Notes: generated by a model from the letters alone, not told the origin. Counted from the stretch's first letter, positions 28,815 through 38,407 are shown. The stretch: 64,000 bases of DNA from Streptomyces sp. 846.5 (GCF_004365705.1 NZ_SOBN01000002.1:1612001-1676000); one strand, 5' to 3'. A program made the numbers and translations.

Positions 28815-30008
28815 TCACTCGACGGAGGCGGCCGGCACCGGGACCGGCTGCGCGCCGAGCCCGGCCACCACGGAGCCGGGCGCAGCGCGGCGCGGGAGGT
28901 AGATCATTCGCTCGGCGATCAGGAATCGCGCCGCGAAGGAGGCGATCAGCGTGAGGGCCGTCGCCACGATCACCTGCATGCCGAGACCGCTGACCAGCAG
29001 GGCCAGCAGGGGGATGCGCAGCAGCAGGTCGGCGTTGCCGAGCAGCCAGAACCGACCGGTGCGACTGGCCCAGTGACGGTGCCTCCGGTCGCGGAAGAGA
29101 GTGGCCTCCAGCAGGCTCAGATTCCATAACAGGGCACCCTGGTTGGCGACGACCTCGGCCGGGAGATAGTGCATTCCGGCGCGGATCAGCAGATGCAGCA
29201 GCCCGAGGTTGGGCAGCACGCCGGACAGCCCGATCAGGCCGAAGGCCAGGGCGCGTCCGGCCGGCGTGGACAGACGCAGGGTCAGCAGATGGCGGAGGAA
29301 GCGTATCCCCTCCCTGACCGTGGACTTGGACGTGCCGGCGTAGCGCTCCCCGAAGGTGTAGGGCACCTCGGCGACCTTGCGGAGACGGGAGCGCACCGCG
29401 AGCTCCAGCAGGATCTTGTAGCCGAGCGGGCGCAGCTCGGAGGTGTTCACCGCGGACCGCCGGATCGCGAAGAACCCGCTCATCGGGTCGCTGACGCCCC
29501 GCAGTTCCCGTGCGAAGAGGCCCTTGGTGAGCAGCGTGGACACGCCGGAGACCGCCATCCGGTAGCCGCCGGCCAGGCCGTCCCTGCTGCCTCCGGCCGC
29601 ATAGCGGCTGGCGACCACCAGGTCGGCCTGCTGCCTGCGGCCGGCCTCGACGAGTTCGGGGAGCAGCGCGGGCGGGTGCTGGAGGTCGGCGTCCATGACC
29701 ACCACCCATTCGCCGACGGCCTGCCGCATCCCGGCGACGACCGCGCCCCCGAGGCCGCCCTCGGCGACATCCCGGTGCAGCACCTTGATCGACAGCGGGC
29801 AGCCGGCCGCGGCCTCGCGGAGGAGCTGCGGCGTCCGATCGGTGCTGTCGTCGACGAAGAGCAACTCCGGCGCGGGCGACCGGCCGTCGACGGGGAGCGC
29901 GTCGACGAGCCGGCGGAGCAGCTCGGGGATGTTCTCCTGCTCGTTGAAGGTCGGGATGAGCACGGTGAACGGCGGATCCAGGGAAATCGGCAGGTCGGAG
30001 ATCGACAT
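28815..30008 (-). CDS. DPM1-like family 2 glycosyltransferase fused to a GtrA membrane domain
   Basis: 397 residues from the ATG at 30006-30008 (AAAGG upstream). Residues 1 to about 235 are a polyprenyl-phosphate sugar synthase (VLIPTFNEQENI, FVDDSTDRT, VMDADLQHPP as DxD, MSGFFAIRR). Residues about 240-375 are four-helix GtrA, as in fused polyprenyl-phosphate mannose or glucose synthases. It would make the lipid-linked sugar donor used by GT-C enzymes, and two GT-C genes are encoded 5 kb away, so a functional link is plausible. An upstream in-frame start in the AT-richer leader is less likely. Confidence 0.9.
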   Translation of the reverse strand: MSISDLPISLDPPFTVLIPTFNEQENIPELLRRLVDALPVDGRSPAPELLFVDDSTDRTPQLLREAAAGCPLSIKVLHRDVAEGGLGGAVVAGMRQAVGEWVVVMDADLQHPPALLPELVEAGRRQQADLVVASRYAAGGSRDGLAGGYRMAVSGVSTLLTKGLFARELRGVSDPMSGFFAIRRSAVNTSELRPLGYKILLELAVRSRLRKVAEVPYTFGERYAGTSKSTVREGIRFLRHLLTLRLSTPAGRALAFGLIGLSGVLPNLGLLHLLIRAGMHYLPAEVVANQGALLWNLSLLEATLFRDRRHRHWASRTGRFWLLGNADLLLRIPLLALLVSGLGMQVIVATALTLIASFAARFLIAERMIYLPRRAAPGSVVAGLGAQPVPVPAASVE

Positions 30009-30294
30009 GATGGGACCTTTCTCATCCGTTCGGAACTGAGGGAGATCCAGGAGGCGGGGAAGGACTGCCCTGGCAATTGGCATGCCCATGATGAACAAAT
30101 CGCATACGAATGCCGGTGATCCATCGGCGACCGCAGGAACAGTAGATAGCATCGGGAGGTCGTGTGGAGGACTGGTATTCAGAGTTTTACAAGCCAGCAA
30201 TTACGGCGACATTTCCAGGTAAGGAAGCCGGGGCGGCCCCGCCGACGCGTTCGTCGGCTGAGGCCGGCTACGGAGCGCATGCGATCCTGGTGCG

Positions 30295-30867
30295 GTGACG
30301 CAGGCGTTCGGAGTGCTGGAGTTCCAGCTGGTGCTGCTGCGGCGGATGGCCGACTTCCAGCCGGTGCTGGTGGAGCGGGCCCGCAGCGGGCTGGGCGTGT
30401 CGGTCGGCGAGATGCGCCAGGTCAACGCCGCCTGGCAGCGCTTCGTCCGGGCGAAGGGGGCACCGCGCGGGGTGGCCCGGCTGGTCGCGGTGCTCGGGCC
30501 GCAGCTTTCGGTCCGGGAACAGCAGACCGGCGACCTCACCTGCCGGCTGCACCACTGGACCCTGCCGCTGTGGCCCGCGCTGCGCTTCGAGGCGGTCGCC
30601 GGTCCGGACGGCGGCGTCTGGCAGGAGTGGCTGGTCCGCGCACCCGGCGAGGCACCGCCGCCGGCGCCCGCCGACGGTGAGCTCGCGCCCTGGGAGTACG
30701 TGGTCGCCGATCTGGAGCGGCTGCTCCCCGAGGTCCGCCATCTGCCGGAGGACGCGCCCAGCCGCTGGACCAGCCAGTTCGCCGTCCCCGACGGAAACGG
30801 CGGGACGATCCGTCGCCGGGCCCGCTTCGTCCACGGACTGCTCCAGGAAGCCACGCCGGTCAACTGA
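30295..30867 (+). CDS. Hypothetical protein
   Basis: 190 residues, predicted soluble. It starts at GTG with little ribosome site. I recognise no domain. The composition is rich in Arg, Val and aromatic residues in the middle (TCRLHHWTLPLWPALRFEA), followed by a Pro/Ala linker and a segment ending in RRRARFVHGLLQEA. It has the strong third-position GC expected of a real gene and fills the space between the divergent GT2-GtrA gene and the convergent HxlR gene. The start could be 18 nt further in. Confidence 0.6.
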   Translation: MTQAFGVLEFQLVLLRRMADFQPVLVERARSGLGVSVGEMRQVNAAWQRFVRAKGAPRGVARLVAVLGPQLSVREQQTGDLTCRLHHWTLPLWPALRFEAVAGPDGGVWQEWLVRAPGEAPPPAPADGELAPWEYVVADLERLLPEVRHLPEDAPSRWTSQFAVPDGNGGTIRRRARFVHGLLQEATPVN

Positions 30868-30870
30868 CCG

Positions 30871-31281
30871 CTACGAGGCCTGTCCCTCGGCCGCGGCCTC
30901 CCGGGCGGCCATGACGTCCGGCACCCGGCGCTGGGCCCACGCGGCCAGCTGGACCACCAGCTCGGCGGCCTCGGCGCCGAGCGCGGTCAGGCTGTACTCC
31001 ACATGCGGTGGGATCACCGGGAACGCCCGGCGCAGCACGAAGCCGTCCCGCTCCAGCGTCTGCAGGGTCTGCGCCAGCATCTTCTCGCTGACCCCGTCGA
31101 CCCGGCGGCGCAGCTCGCTGAAGCGGTAGGTGCGCTCGCTGAGGGCCGCCAGCACCAGCACCCCCCAGCGGCTGGTGACATGCTCCAGCACCTCGCGCGA
31201 CGGACACATCCGGCTGTAGACGTCCGCGCCCCGCTCGTCGAAGAGTTTCGAGAGCGTGTCTTCCTTGCTGCTTACCGACAT
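30871..31281 (-). CDS. HxlR family winged-helix transcriptional regulator
   Basis: 136 residues with the HxlR layout: Cys near the N-terminus (SRMCPSREVLEHVTSRWGVLVLAAL), then recognition region TYRFSELRRRVDGVSEKMLAQTLQTLERDG, then wing HVEYSLTALGAE. The N-terminal Cys at residue 26 could sense electrophiles or oxidants, as in the HypR and QorR groups. It is divergent from an NmrA/QorB-type oxidoreductase gene, the classic HxlR target, with an inverted repeat between them. Confidence 0.93.
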   Translation of the reverse strand: MSVSSKEDTLSKLFDERGADVYSRMCPSREVLEHVTSRWGVLVLAALSERTYRFSELRRRVDGVSEKMLAQTLQTLERDGFVLRRAFPVIPPHVEYSLTALGAEAAELVVQLAAWAQRRVPDVMAAREAAAEGQAS

Positions 31282-31284
31282 ACC

Positions 31285-31309
31285 AGTACCTTACTTCAAA
31301 GTGGGTACT
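31285..31309. promoter_or_regulatory. Inverted repeat between hxlR-type gene and oxidoreductase
   Basis: AGTACC (31285-31290) and GGTACT (31304-31309) are perfect inverted arms; the spacer itself holds ACTT-CA-AAGT. It starts 3 nt upstream of the HxlR start and lies 74 nt before the oxidoreductase ATG. Resembles QorR/HypR-type sites. Likely operator. Confidence 0.6.
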
Positions 31310-31382
31310 TTCGATAGGTTAGCTTGCAGCCTAGAGTCGGTTCCGAACGGATCGCACTACCATCTCACCTTTGGGAGCAATC

Positions 31383-32237
<855 letters not shown>

Positions 32238-32257
32238 CGCCAGGGGCCATAACTAGC

Positions 32258-32276
32258 TAAGGCAAGGCTGCCCTTA
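32258..32276 (+). promoter_or_regulatory. Iron-box-like site (DmdR/IdeR type) in front of a membrane-protein gene
   Basis: The 19-bp site TAAGGCAAGGCTGCCCTTA matches 13 of 19 positions of the actinobacterial iron box as I recall it (TTAGGTTAGGCTCACCTAA), keeping AGG, AGGCT and CCT. It ends 11 nt before the ATG at 32288, where binding would block initiation. It is the only AT-richer patch here. Confidence 0.45.
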
Positions 32277-32287
32277 TGCTTTGCCCC

Positions 32288-32857
32288 ATGGCGACCACCG
32301 CTACCCCGATCCAGCAGCCGCTCCGCAGCAGCGCGGAGCGGCTCGCCGACTCCCTCGTGCAGGCCGGCCTGGTGAGCGTCGGATGGTGCGCCGCGGTCGT
32401 CCTGGCCCACCAGGTGGAACCGACCGCGGCCGTCCGTCAGCTGGCGCTCGGCGTCCATCTGGCCGGTCTGGCCGTCGGATTCGGCGCCGTGCTGGCCGTC
32501 GACGCGGTGGCGCTGCGCGTCCTGCTCCGCCGGAGTTCCGGGCTGGCCGGTGCGATCCGCTTCGCCGGGGCCGCCGAGGCGTGGATCTGGTCCGGTTTCG
32601 CCGCACTGGCGGTGTCCGGCGTGTTCCTGCGCCCCCACTTCGGTTCCCCGTGGACCGTGGTGAGTCTGTTCGCGGTGCTGCTGGTGGGCCTCAACGGCGT
32701 CTATGCGCGGGATCTCCGCCAGCTGATGACGACCCTGCCCGCGACGGCCACCGCCGGGGACGTCCCGCGCCGCCTCGCCCTGCGCGGCCTGGTCTCCGGC
32801 GCGGTCTCCCAGGCCGCCTGGTGGACCGCGATCGTCATCGGACTGCTCGGTCGCTGA
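32288..32857 (+). CDS. Hypothetical four-helix membrane protein
   Basis: 189 residues with four to five hydrophobic helices (about residues 30-45, 58-80, 95-112, 122-140 and 165-185). No domain recognised; the topology resembles small CopD- or DUF2214-like membrane proteins, but I cannot confirm a family. The ATG follows closely after the iron-box-like site and lacks a clear ribosome site, so translation may be near-leaderless. The last 23 nt overlap the convergent HutD gene. Confidence 0.75.
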   Translation: MATTATPIQQPLRSSAERLADSLVQAGLVSVGWCAAVVLAHQVEPTAAVRQLALGVHLAGLAVGFGAVLAVDAVALRVLLRRSSGLAGAIRFAGAAEAWIWSGFAALAVSGVFLRPHFGSPWTVVSLFAVLLVGLNGVYARDLRQLMTTLPATATAGDVPRRLALRGLVSGAVSQAAWWTAIVIGLLGR

Positions 32858-33410
32858 CCGTCGAGAAGACCAGCACCGCCGCCGTGCCAAGCACGTCCAG
32901 GACGTCCGTGGCCGCGCCGGTGAGACGGACCGCGTCCAGCGCCCCGAGCTCGGTGCCGTCCCCCTCCAGCCGCGCCGTGCCGTCCAGGACGACGGCGAGG
33001 GTGTCCGGCCCGCTCAGCGCGGTCCGCCCGGCCACGATGTCCACCCGCACCGAGGCCCGGTCCCGACGGGTCATCACATTGAAGTCCAGCAGCGGGCCTT
33101 CGAGCAGACGGCAGTCCGTTCCGACGCCCCCGGGGAAGGCGAACGGACGGTAGCGCTCGTCCATCCGGTGCTCGACGCCGTCGACGGTCAGCACCATCCC
33201 GGCGCCCCGGACCACGGTGATCACCCGGTCCACCCCGGGGAACACCGAGAACGACCCGCCCTGCGCGACATCGGCCAGGCTGACCCGCCAGTGGAAGCCG
33301 TCCACCCCAGAGCCCTCCGGATGCGCCGCCACCTCCCGGGTGACCCCGCCGCCGTTCTTCCACGGCGAGGCCTCCCGCTCCGCCGCCCGCAGCACCGTCA
33401 CACCCGCCAT
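32835..33410 (-). CDS. HutD/Ves family cupin protein
   Basis: 191-residue bicupin-like protein of the HutD family. The N-terminal signature SPWKNGGGVTREVAAHPEG (residues 15-33) is diagnostic, followed by FHWRVSLADVAQGGSFSVFPGVDRVI. HutD is linked to histidine utilisation in proteobacteria and Ves to cold response in E. coli, and the biochemical role is unsettled. No hut genes are nearby. The ATG has GAGGAG upstream. Confidence 0.9.
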   Translation of the reverse strand: MAGVTVLRAAEREASPWKNGGGVTREVAAHPEGSGVDGFHWRVSLADVAQGGSFSVFPGVDRVITVVRGAGMVLTVDGVEHRMDERYRPFAFPGGVGTDCRLLEGPLLDFNVMTRRDRASVRVDIVAGRTALSGPDTLAVVLDGTARLEGDGTELGALDAVRLTGAATDVLDVLGTAAVLVFSTVSDRAVR

Positions 33411-33459
33411 CGACCGCTCTCCTCGCCCTCACCCTGCTTGCCTGTCCGCGATCATCACC

Positions 33460-34443
33460 CTATTCGCCCGCGAGGCCGCGCAGCCCCTTCCAGGCCGGCT
33501 GCCGCAGGCTGCCGCCGTCGGTGACCTCGGTGTACTGGACCTCGCCCCGGAGCAGCGGCCGGACCCAGTGGACGTCGGCCGGAGGGAGCGCCATCCGGGG
33601 CAGGTCCAAACCCGCCGTGAAGGGCGACTGCTCGGCTGCGGCCTCGGTGAGCAGCGGCAGCAGCAGCCTGCGCTGGGCGGCGGAAAGTCCGGAGCCGACG
33701 GAGCCGAGGTAGCGCAGCCCGTCCCGCTCCGGCGCGCCAACCAGCAGGGAGCGCGGTTCGCCGCGCTCGTCGGCCAGCCAGCCGCCGATCAGCACGTCCG
33801 CCGTGGGCCGAAACTTCACCTTGATCCAGTCCTGGGACCGCCGGCCGGACTGGTAGACGGAGGCCAGGCGCTTGAGGATGACGCCCTCCATCCCGTGCTC
33901 CCGGGTCCACTCGATGCCGGACCGTACGTCGCCGATCCATGCGGGCGGCGCGGCGACCGACCCGTCCGCCGGCAGGTCCAGCCGGTCCAGCAGCCGGCGC
34001 CGCTCCAGGTAGCTGCGACCGGTCACCGCCACGCCACGGTGCCGCAGTATGTCGAAGGCCATCAGCGCCACCGGGGTCCGTACCCGGGCGCTGTCGATCC
34101 GGTCCTGCTGACTCAGCGTCATCCGCTGCTGCAGCCGTTCGAAGGACGGGGTTCCGGTGGCCGGATCCAGGGCCACCACCTCCGCGTCCAGGACCAGCGG
34201 ACCCTCGGCCGCGAGGCAGCCGAGCGACTGGAGTTCGGGGTAGCGTGCGGTGGCGTCGGCGCCGGACCGGGCGTAGGCCCGGACCGTGCCCCGGGCGTCG
34301 ACGCCGACGATGACGCGCATGCCGTCCCACTTCACCTCCGCGGCCCAGGCACCGGTGTCCGCGGGGACCGGACCCTCACCGGCCAGCATCGGCGCGACCC
34401 AGCCCGCCGCCGCTGCCCCCGCCCGTGCCGCCGCCGCACTCAT
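33460..34443 (-). CDS. ATP-dependent DNA ligase (LigD ligase-domain / LigC type)
   Basis: 327 residues. Nucleotidyltransferase motif I EVKWDGMR with adenylated Lys38; motif III VLDAEVVAL; motif IV EGVILKR; motif V SQDWIKVKF; then an OB domain. It seals nicks and double-strand ends in Ku-dependent end joining. The ATG at 34441-34443 overlaps the stop of the polymerase gene by 4 nt (ATGA). In mycobacteria polymerase, nuclease and ligase are fused in LigD; here ligase and polymerase are separate genes, and no LigD 3'-phosphoesterase domain is seen. Confidence 0.94.
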   Translation of the reverse strand: MSAAAARAGAAAAGWVAPMLAGEGPVPADTGAWAAEVKWDGMRVIVGVDARGTVRAYARSGADATARYPELQSLGCLAAEGPLVLDAEVVALDPATGTPSFERLQQRMTLSQQDRIDSARVRTPVALMAFDILRHRGVAVTGRSYLERRRLLDRLDLPADGSVAAPPAWIGDVRSGIEWTREHGMEGVILKRLASVYQSGRRSQDWIKVKFRPTADVLIGGWLADERGEPRSLLVGAPERDGLRYLGSVGSGLSAAQRRLLLPLLTEAAAEQSPFTAGLDLPRMALPPADVHWVRPLLRGEVQYTEVTDGGSLRQPAWKGLRGLAGE

Positions 34444-35333
34444 CCGGGCAGCCCCCGGGCGGCCGAGGGGTCCAGCAGCGGCGCCTGGAGGTCGCCGAGC
34501 CGCCCGAGCCGGTCCGGGAGCTCGTCCGCGGTGAACGACAGCTCCTCGGGGTCGCGGCAGTCCGCGATCTCCTCCCAGCTCACCGGCGTCGACACGGTCG
34601 GCTCCTCGAAGGCCCGCAGCGAGTAGGCGGCGACGGTGGTCTTCGCGGAGGCGTTCTGGGACCAGTCCAGCAGCACCCGGTCCCGCCGCAGCTCCTTGCC
34701 CATCCGGCTGACGATCAGCTGCGGGTACTGCGCCTTCAGCCGTTGGGCCAGCCGCTTGGCGTAGGCGTTCACCGCCACGGCGGGCGCCGGGATCAACGGG
34801 ACCGTCAGGTGCAGCCCCTTGGAGCCGGAGGTCTTGGCCCAGGTGCCCAGCCCGTCCTCGGCTAGGACGGTCCGCACCGCCAGGGCGGCGGCGCAGCAGT
34901 GCAGCATGTCGGCGCCCTCGCCCGGGTCCAGGTCGACGATCAGCCGGTCGTGCAGCTCCGGGGCGTCCCGCCACTGCGGCACGTGGAACTCGATGGTGTC
35001 CAGGTTGGCCGCCCAGATCAGCGTGGCCAGGTCGGCGACCACCACCTGGCGGGCCGGGCCGGTGCGGAGTTCGACCTCCAGGTCGGAGATCCAGCCCGGA
35101 GCCCCCGGCGGCACCCGTTTGGCCCAGAACCGCTCCCCTTCCACCCCGCCGGGACAGCGCACAAAACTGGCCGGGCGCCCCTGGAGGTGCGGCAGCATCA
35201 CCGGCGCCACCTGCTCGTAGTAGCTCAGCACGGCCGCCTTGGTGAAGCCGCTCACCGGGTAGAGCGGTTTCTCCAGATGGGACAGCGACAGCCTGCGGCC
35301 GTCCACCTGCACCACCGTGCGTTCCGTCGGCAT
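34440..35333 (-). CDS. LigD-type primase-polymerase domain protein
   Basis: 297-residue stand-alone AEP-family polymerase like the LigD polymerase domain: SHLEKPLYP near the N-terminus, FWAKRVPPGAPGW, catalytic LIVDLDPGEG with Asp134 and Asp136, WAKTSGSKGLHL in the nucleotide site, and a late DWSQNASAKTTVAAYS. It fills gaps at broken ends with ribo- or deoxynucleotides before ligation. Overlaps the PHP gene stop in TGATG and the ligase start in ATGA, so the three are coupled. Confidence 0.95.
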   Translation of the reverse strand: MPTERTVVQVDGRRLSLSHLEKPLYPVSGFTKAAVLSYYEQVAPVMLPHLQGRPASFVRCPGGVEGERFWAKRVPPGAPGWISDLEVELRTGPARQVVVADLATLIWAANLDTIEFHVPQWRDAPELHDRLIVDLDPGEGADMLHCCAAALAVRTVLAEDGLGTWAKTSGSKGLHLTVPLIPAPAVAVNAYAKRLAQRLKAQYPQLIVSRMGKELRRDRVLLDWSQNASAKTTVAAYSLRAFEEPTVSTPVSWEEIADCRDPEELSFTADELPDRLGRLGDLQAPLLDPSAARGLPG

Positions 35334-36403
35334 CAGGCCCCCCTGGTCCGGGCCGGCACGCGCCGGGTGCGGGTCCAGGTCAGCACCTCACGAGCGGTCC
35401 AGGTGTTGACGACCCGTTCGGCCGGGACGCCGGCCTCCTCGGCGCGGGCGCAGCCGTAGATCTGCCAGTCCAGCTGCCCCGGGGCGTGGGCGTCGCTGTC
35501 GATCGCGAAGAGCACTCCGGCGTCGAGGGCCTGCCGCAGCAGCCGTCGGGGCGGGTCCAGCCGGTCGGGGCGGCAGTTGATCTCGACCGCCGTCCCCCGT
35601 TCGGCGCAGGCCGCGAAGACCGCCTCGGCGTCGAAGTCCGACTCGGGCCGGCTTCTGGCGCCCACCAGCCGGCCGGTGCAGTGGCCCAGGATGTCCACCC
35701 GGGGGTCCGACACGGCTTTGAGCAGCCGCCGGGTCATCGCCTCGCGGCCCATCCGCAGCTCGGAGTGGACCGAGGCCACCACCACGTCCAGCCGCTCCAG
35801 CAGGTCGTCCTCCTGGTCCAGCGCCCCACCGGTGAGGATGTCGCACTCGATGCCGGTCAGCAGCCGGAACGGGGCCGACCTGGTGTCGATGTCGGCGACG
35901 ATGTCCAGCTGCTCCCGCAGCCGTTCCGCGCTGAGCCCGCGGGCGATCCGCAGCCGCGGCGAGTGGTCGGTGAGCACCGCCCAGCTGTGTCCGAGTCCGC
36001 GCGCCGCCCGGACCATCGCCTCGATCGGGCTGCCGCCGTCCGACCAGTCGGAGTGCAGATGGCAGTCCCCGCGCAGGGCGGCCCGCAGTTCCAGGCCGCT
36101 GTCGGTGAGCGCGGCCGAGGAGCGCTGCTCCAGGTCGGCGAGATAGTCCGGAGTGCGTCCTGCCGCGGCCTCGGCGATGACCCTGGCGGTCGTCGGACCG
36201 ATGCCCTCCAGTTCGGTGAGCCGCCCGCTCACAGCCCGCTGCAGCACCTCCAGCTGGGACATCCCAGACACCAGCTGGGCCGCGTGACGGAACGCCTGCA
36301 CCGGGTAGGTGGGCGCCTGCTCGCGCTCGAGCAGGAACGCGATCCGTTCCAGGGCTTCCCTCGGTTCCATGCCGGGCGTATCCCCGGCTCCCGGCTCGTT
36401 CAA
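35333..36403 (-). CDS. PHP-domain protein with PolX-like helix-hairpin-helix N-terminus
   Basis: 356 residues from TTG at 36401-36403 (an ATG at 36370 would remove 11 residues). Residues about 13-95 match the 8-kDa/HhH region of family X polymerases (ALERIAFLLEREQAP..., ELEGIGPTTARVI), and residues about 105-340 are a PHP phosphoesterase (GDCHLHSDWSDGG, LTDHSPRL, GIECDIL, VASVHSELRMG, HCTGRL, IDSDAH). The polymerase palm of PolX is absent. The metal site suggests a nuclease or phosphatase. First gene of the operon with polymerase and ligase, so it may clean DNA ends in place of the missing LigD phosphoesterase. Confidence 0.9.
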   Translation of the reverse strand: MNEPGAGDTPGMEPREALERIAFLLEREQAPTYPVQAFRHAAQLVSGMSQLEVLQRAVSGRLTELEGIGPTTARVIAEAAAGRTPDYLADLEQRSSAALTDSGLELRAALRGDCHLHSDWSDGGSPIEAMVRAARGLGHSWAVLTDHSPRLRIARGLSAERLREQLDIVADIDTRSAPFRLLTGIECDILTGGALDQEDDLLERLDVVVASVHSELRMGREAMTRRLLKAVSDPRVDILGHCTGRLVGARSRPESDFDAEAVFAACAERGTAVEINCRPDRLDPPRRLLRQALDAGVLFAIDSDAHAPGQLDWQIYGCARAEEAGVPAERVVNTWTAREVLTWTRTRRVPARTRGA

Positions 36404-36485
36404 CCGATTCCGTCATAACGGGACAAAATGGTCAGACGACCGTGAGACGGCAACGAGGCGGCAATGAGCTGGAGGAGGTGCCGGC

Positions 36486-37367
36486 GTGGACTTCGACGAG
36501 GTCGCCGACCAGCTCTACGCCCTGCCCCCGCCGCAGTTCACCGCGGCCCGCGACACCGCCGCAGCGCAGGCGGACGCCGCCGCGGCCGAACGGATCCGCG
36601 GCCTGCGCCGTCCCACCCTCGGCGCCTGGCTGGCGAATCTGCTGGTACGCGAGCACCCCACCGAGTCGCAGGCGCTGCTGGAACTCGGCGCCGATCTGCG
36701 GGCCGCCCAGGACGGGCTCGCGGGCGAGCGGCTGCGCGAACTCACCGCCGGTCGCCGCGCCGTGGTCGGCGCGCTGGTCCAGCAGGCCAAAGCGGCGGCC
36801 GTACGCGCCGGGCTCCCGGTCGGCGAGGGCCCGCTGGCGGATCTGGAGCAGACGCTCACCACTGTGCTGGCCGACCGGCAGGCCGCCGAAGCCTTCGCGG
36901 CCGGCCGGCTGACCAAGCCGCTGACCGTTCAGCCCATCACGGACCTCGCACCCCCGCGCGGCACGCGATCGCCCGCGCCGGGCACCGTCACGGATCCGGA
37001 TGTCCTGGCCCAGGCCCGCCAGAACCTGAAGGAGGCCGAACGGCAGGCCGCCGCAGCGGCCACGGCTGCCGCCTCGGCCCGCCGCGCGCTGGACCGCGCC
37101 ACCGCCCGTCACCAGCGCGCCCGCAGCGCCGCGGAGCAGCTCTCGGCCCGCCTGGACCAGGCCCGCGCGGACGAGCGCACCGCAGCGGAGGAGGAGCGCA
37201 CGCTGCTGGCCCGGGTGGAGACCACCGACCGCGACGCCCGCAGGGCCACGGGCCGCGCCCGGGACGCCGGCGTCCGCGTGCGGCATCTCGACAACAGACG
37301 TATCAGGGATGAACAACCAACAAGAGGAGCAGAGCGATGGCGCGAGCGACCTGGACCGGGGCGCTGA
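36486..37367 (+). CDS. Coiled-coil protein upstream of Ku
   Basis: 293 residues, starting at GTG with GGAGGAGG upstream. The N-terminus DFDEVADQLYALPPPQFTAARDTAAA and RPTLGAWLANLLVREHP form one block; residues about 175-260 are Ala/Arg/Glu-rich heptads predicted as a coiled coil. No catalytic motif. Its 3' end overlaps the Ku gene by 31 nt in another frame, so it is probably co-transcribed with Ku and faces the LigD operon. A role as an end-joining accessory factor is inference from position. Confidence 0.8.
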   Translation: MDFDEVADQLYALPPPQFTAARDTAAAQADAAAAERIRGLRRPTLGAWLANLLVREHPTESQALLELGADLRAAQDGLAGERLRELTAGRRAVVGALVQQAKAAAVRAGLPVGEGPLADLEQTLTTVLADRQAAEAFAAGRLTKPLTVQPITDLAPPRGTRSPAPGTVTDPDVLAQARQNLKEAERQAAAAATAAASARRALDRATARHQRARSAAEQLSARLDQARADERTAAEEERTLLARVETTDRDARRATGRARDAGVRVRHLDNRRIRDEQPTRGAERWRERPGPGR

Positions 37368-38326
37368 CATTCGGCCTGGTCACCGTCCCGGTGTCGATGT
37401 TCTCGGCGACGGAGGACCACACCACGCGGTTCCGCCAGATCCAGCGCGGCACCGCCGACCGGGTCAGGATCCGGCGCACCAACGAGCGCACCGGCGACGA
37501 GGTCGCCTTCAACGAGATCGTCAAGGGCTACGACCTGGGCGATGACCAGTACGTGGTCATCGAGCCCAGCGAGCTGGACGAGATCGCCCCGGGACGCTCG
37601 CGGCTGATCGAGGTCTCCGGCTTTGTCGACCTGGCGGCCGTCGACCCGGTCTACTTCGTCTCCGGCTACTTCCTGGCGCCGCGCGGGGAGGAGTTCACCC
37701 AGGTCTACTCGCTGCTGGTGGAGGCCCTGGAGGAGTCGGGCCGGGCGGCCGTCGCGACCATGGTGATGCGCGGCAGGCAGTACCTCACCGCCATCCGCGC
37801 CACCGGCGACGTGCTCGAACTGCACACCCTGCACTGGGCCGACGAGGTCCGCGACCCGGCCGAGGAACTGCCCAGCCCGCCGGTGCGCACCCGGGTCTCG
37901 GCCGAACAGCTGAGCGCCGCAAAGCAGTTGATCGAGGCCATGAGTGTGGAGTGGAGCCCGACGGACTACCGCGACGACTACGAGGACCGGGTGCGCGAAC
38001 TGATCGACGCCAAGCGCGCCGGCCAGGAGATCGTCACCGCCGAGGCCGCCCCCGAGGCCACCAATGTCATCGACCTGATGGAGGCGCTGCGGCGCAGCCT
38101 GGACCGGTCCGGCGCCACCCCGCCCCGGCGGTCGAAGTCCACCGCGACCAAGGCGCGTGCCAAGGTCGGCAGGGAGGAGGACCTGGGCGCGCTGAGCAAG
38201 GCCGAGCTCTACCAGCGCGCCACCGGGCTCGCGGTGCCGGGGCGCTCGAAGATGACCCGCGCCCAACTGGAGCGGGCCATCGCCAAGGCCGCCGCGCCGT
38301 CGAAGCGGCCGCACGCGGTGGCCTGA
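37337..38326 (+). CDS. ku: Ku protein, non-homologous end joining
   Basis: 329 residues. The Ku core begins ARATWTGALTFGLVTVPVSMFSA, with FRQIQRGTADRVRIRRTNERTG and VVIEPSELDEI, and runs to about residue 255. A basic linker (about 255-285) and a C-terminal SAP-like or HeH-like segment (LSKAELYQRATGLAVPGRSKMTRAQLERAI) follow, a common extension in Streptomyces Ku. It forms a homodimer ring on broken DNA ends and recruits the polymerase and ligase. The ATG has AGAGGAGCAGAGCG upstream, inside the end of the coiled-coil gene. Confidence 0.96.
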   Translation: MARATWTGALTFGLVTVPVSMFSATEDHTTRFRQIQRGTADRVRIRRTNERTGDEVAFNEIVKGYDLGDDQYVVIEPSELDEIAPGRSRLIEVSGFVDLAAVDPVYFVSGYFLAPRGEEFTQVYSLLVEALEESGRAAVATMVMRGRQYLTAIRATGDVLELHTLHWADEVRDPAEELPSPPVRTRVSAEQLSAAKQLIEAMSVEWSPTDYRDDYEDRVRELIDAKRAGQEIVTAEAAPEATNVIDLMEALRRSLDRSGATPPRRSKSTATKARAKVGREEDLGALSKAELYQRATGLAVPGRSKMTRAQLERAIAKAAAPSKRPHAVA

Positions 38327-38407
38327 ACCGGTGGCGCGATTGGGACCGCCCGCTGCGGGGAGGAGACCTCTCGGACCGCGCACGCACGGCACGCGGAAGG
38401 ACACACG

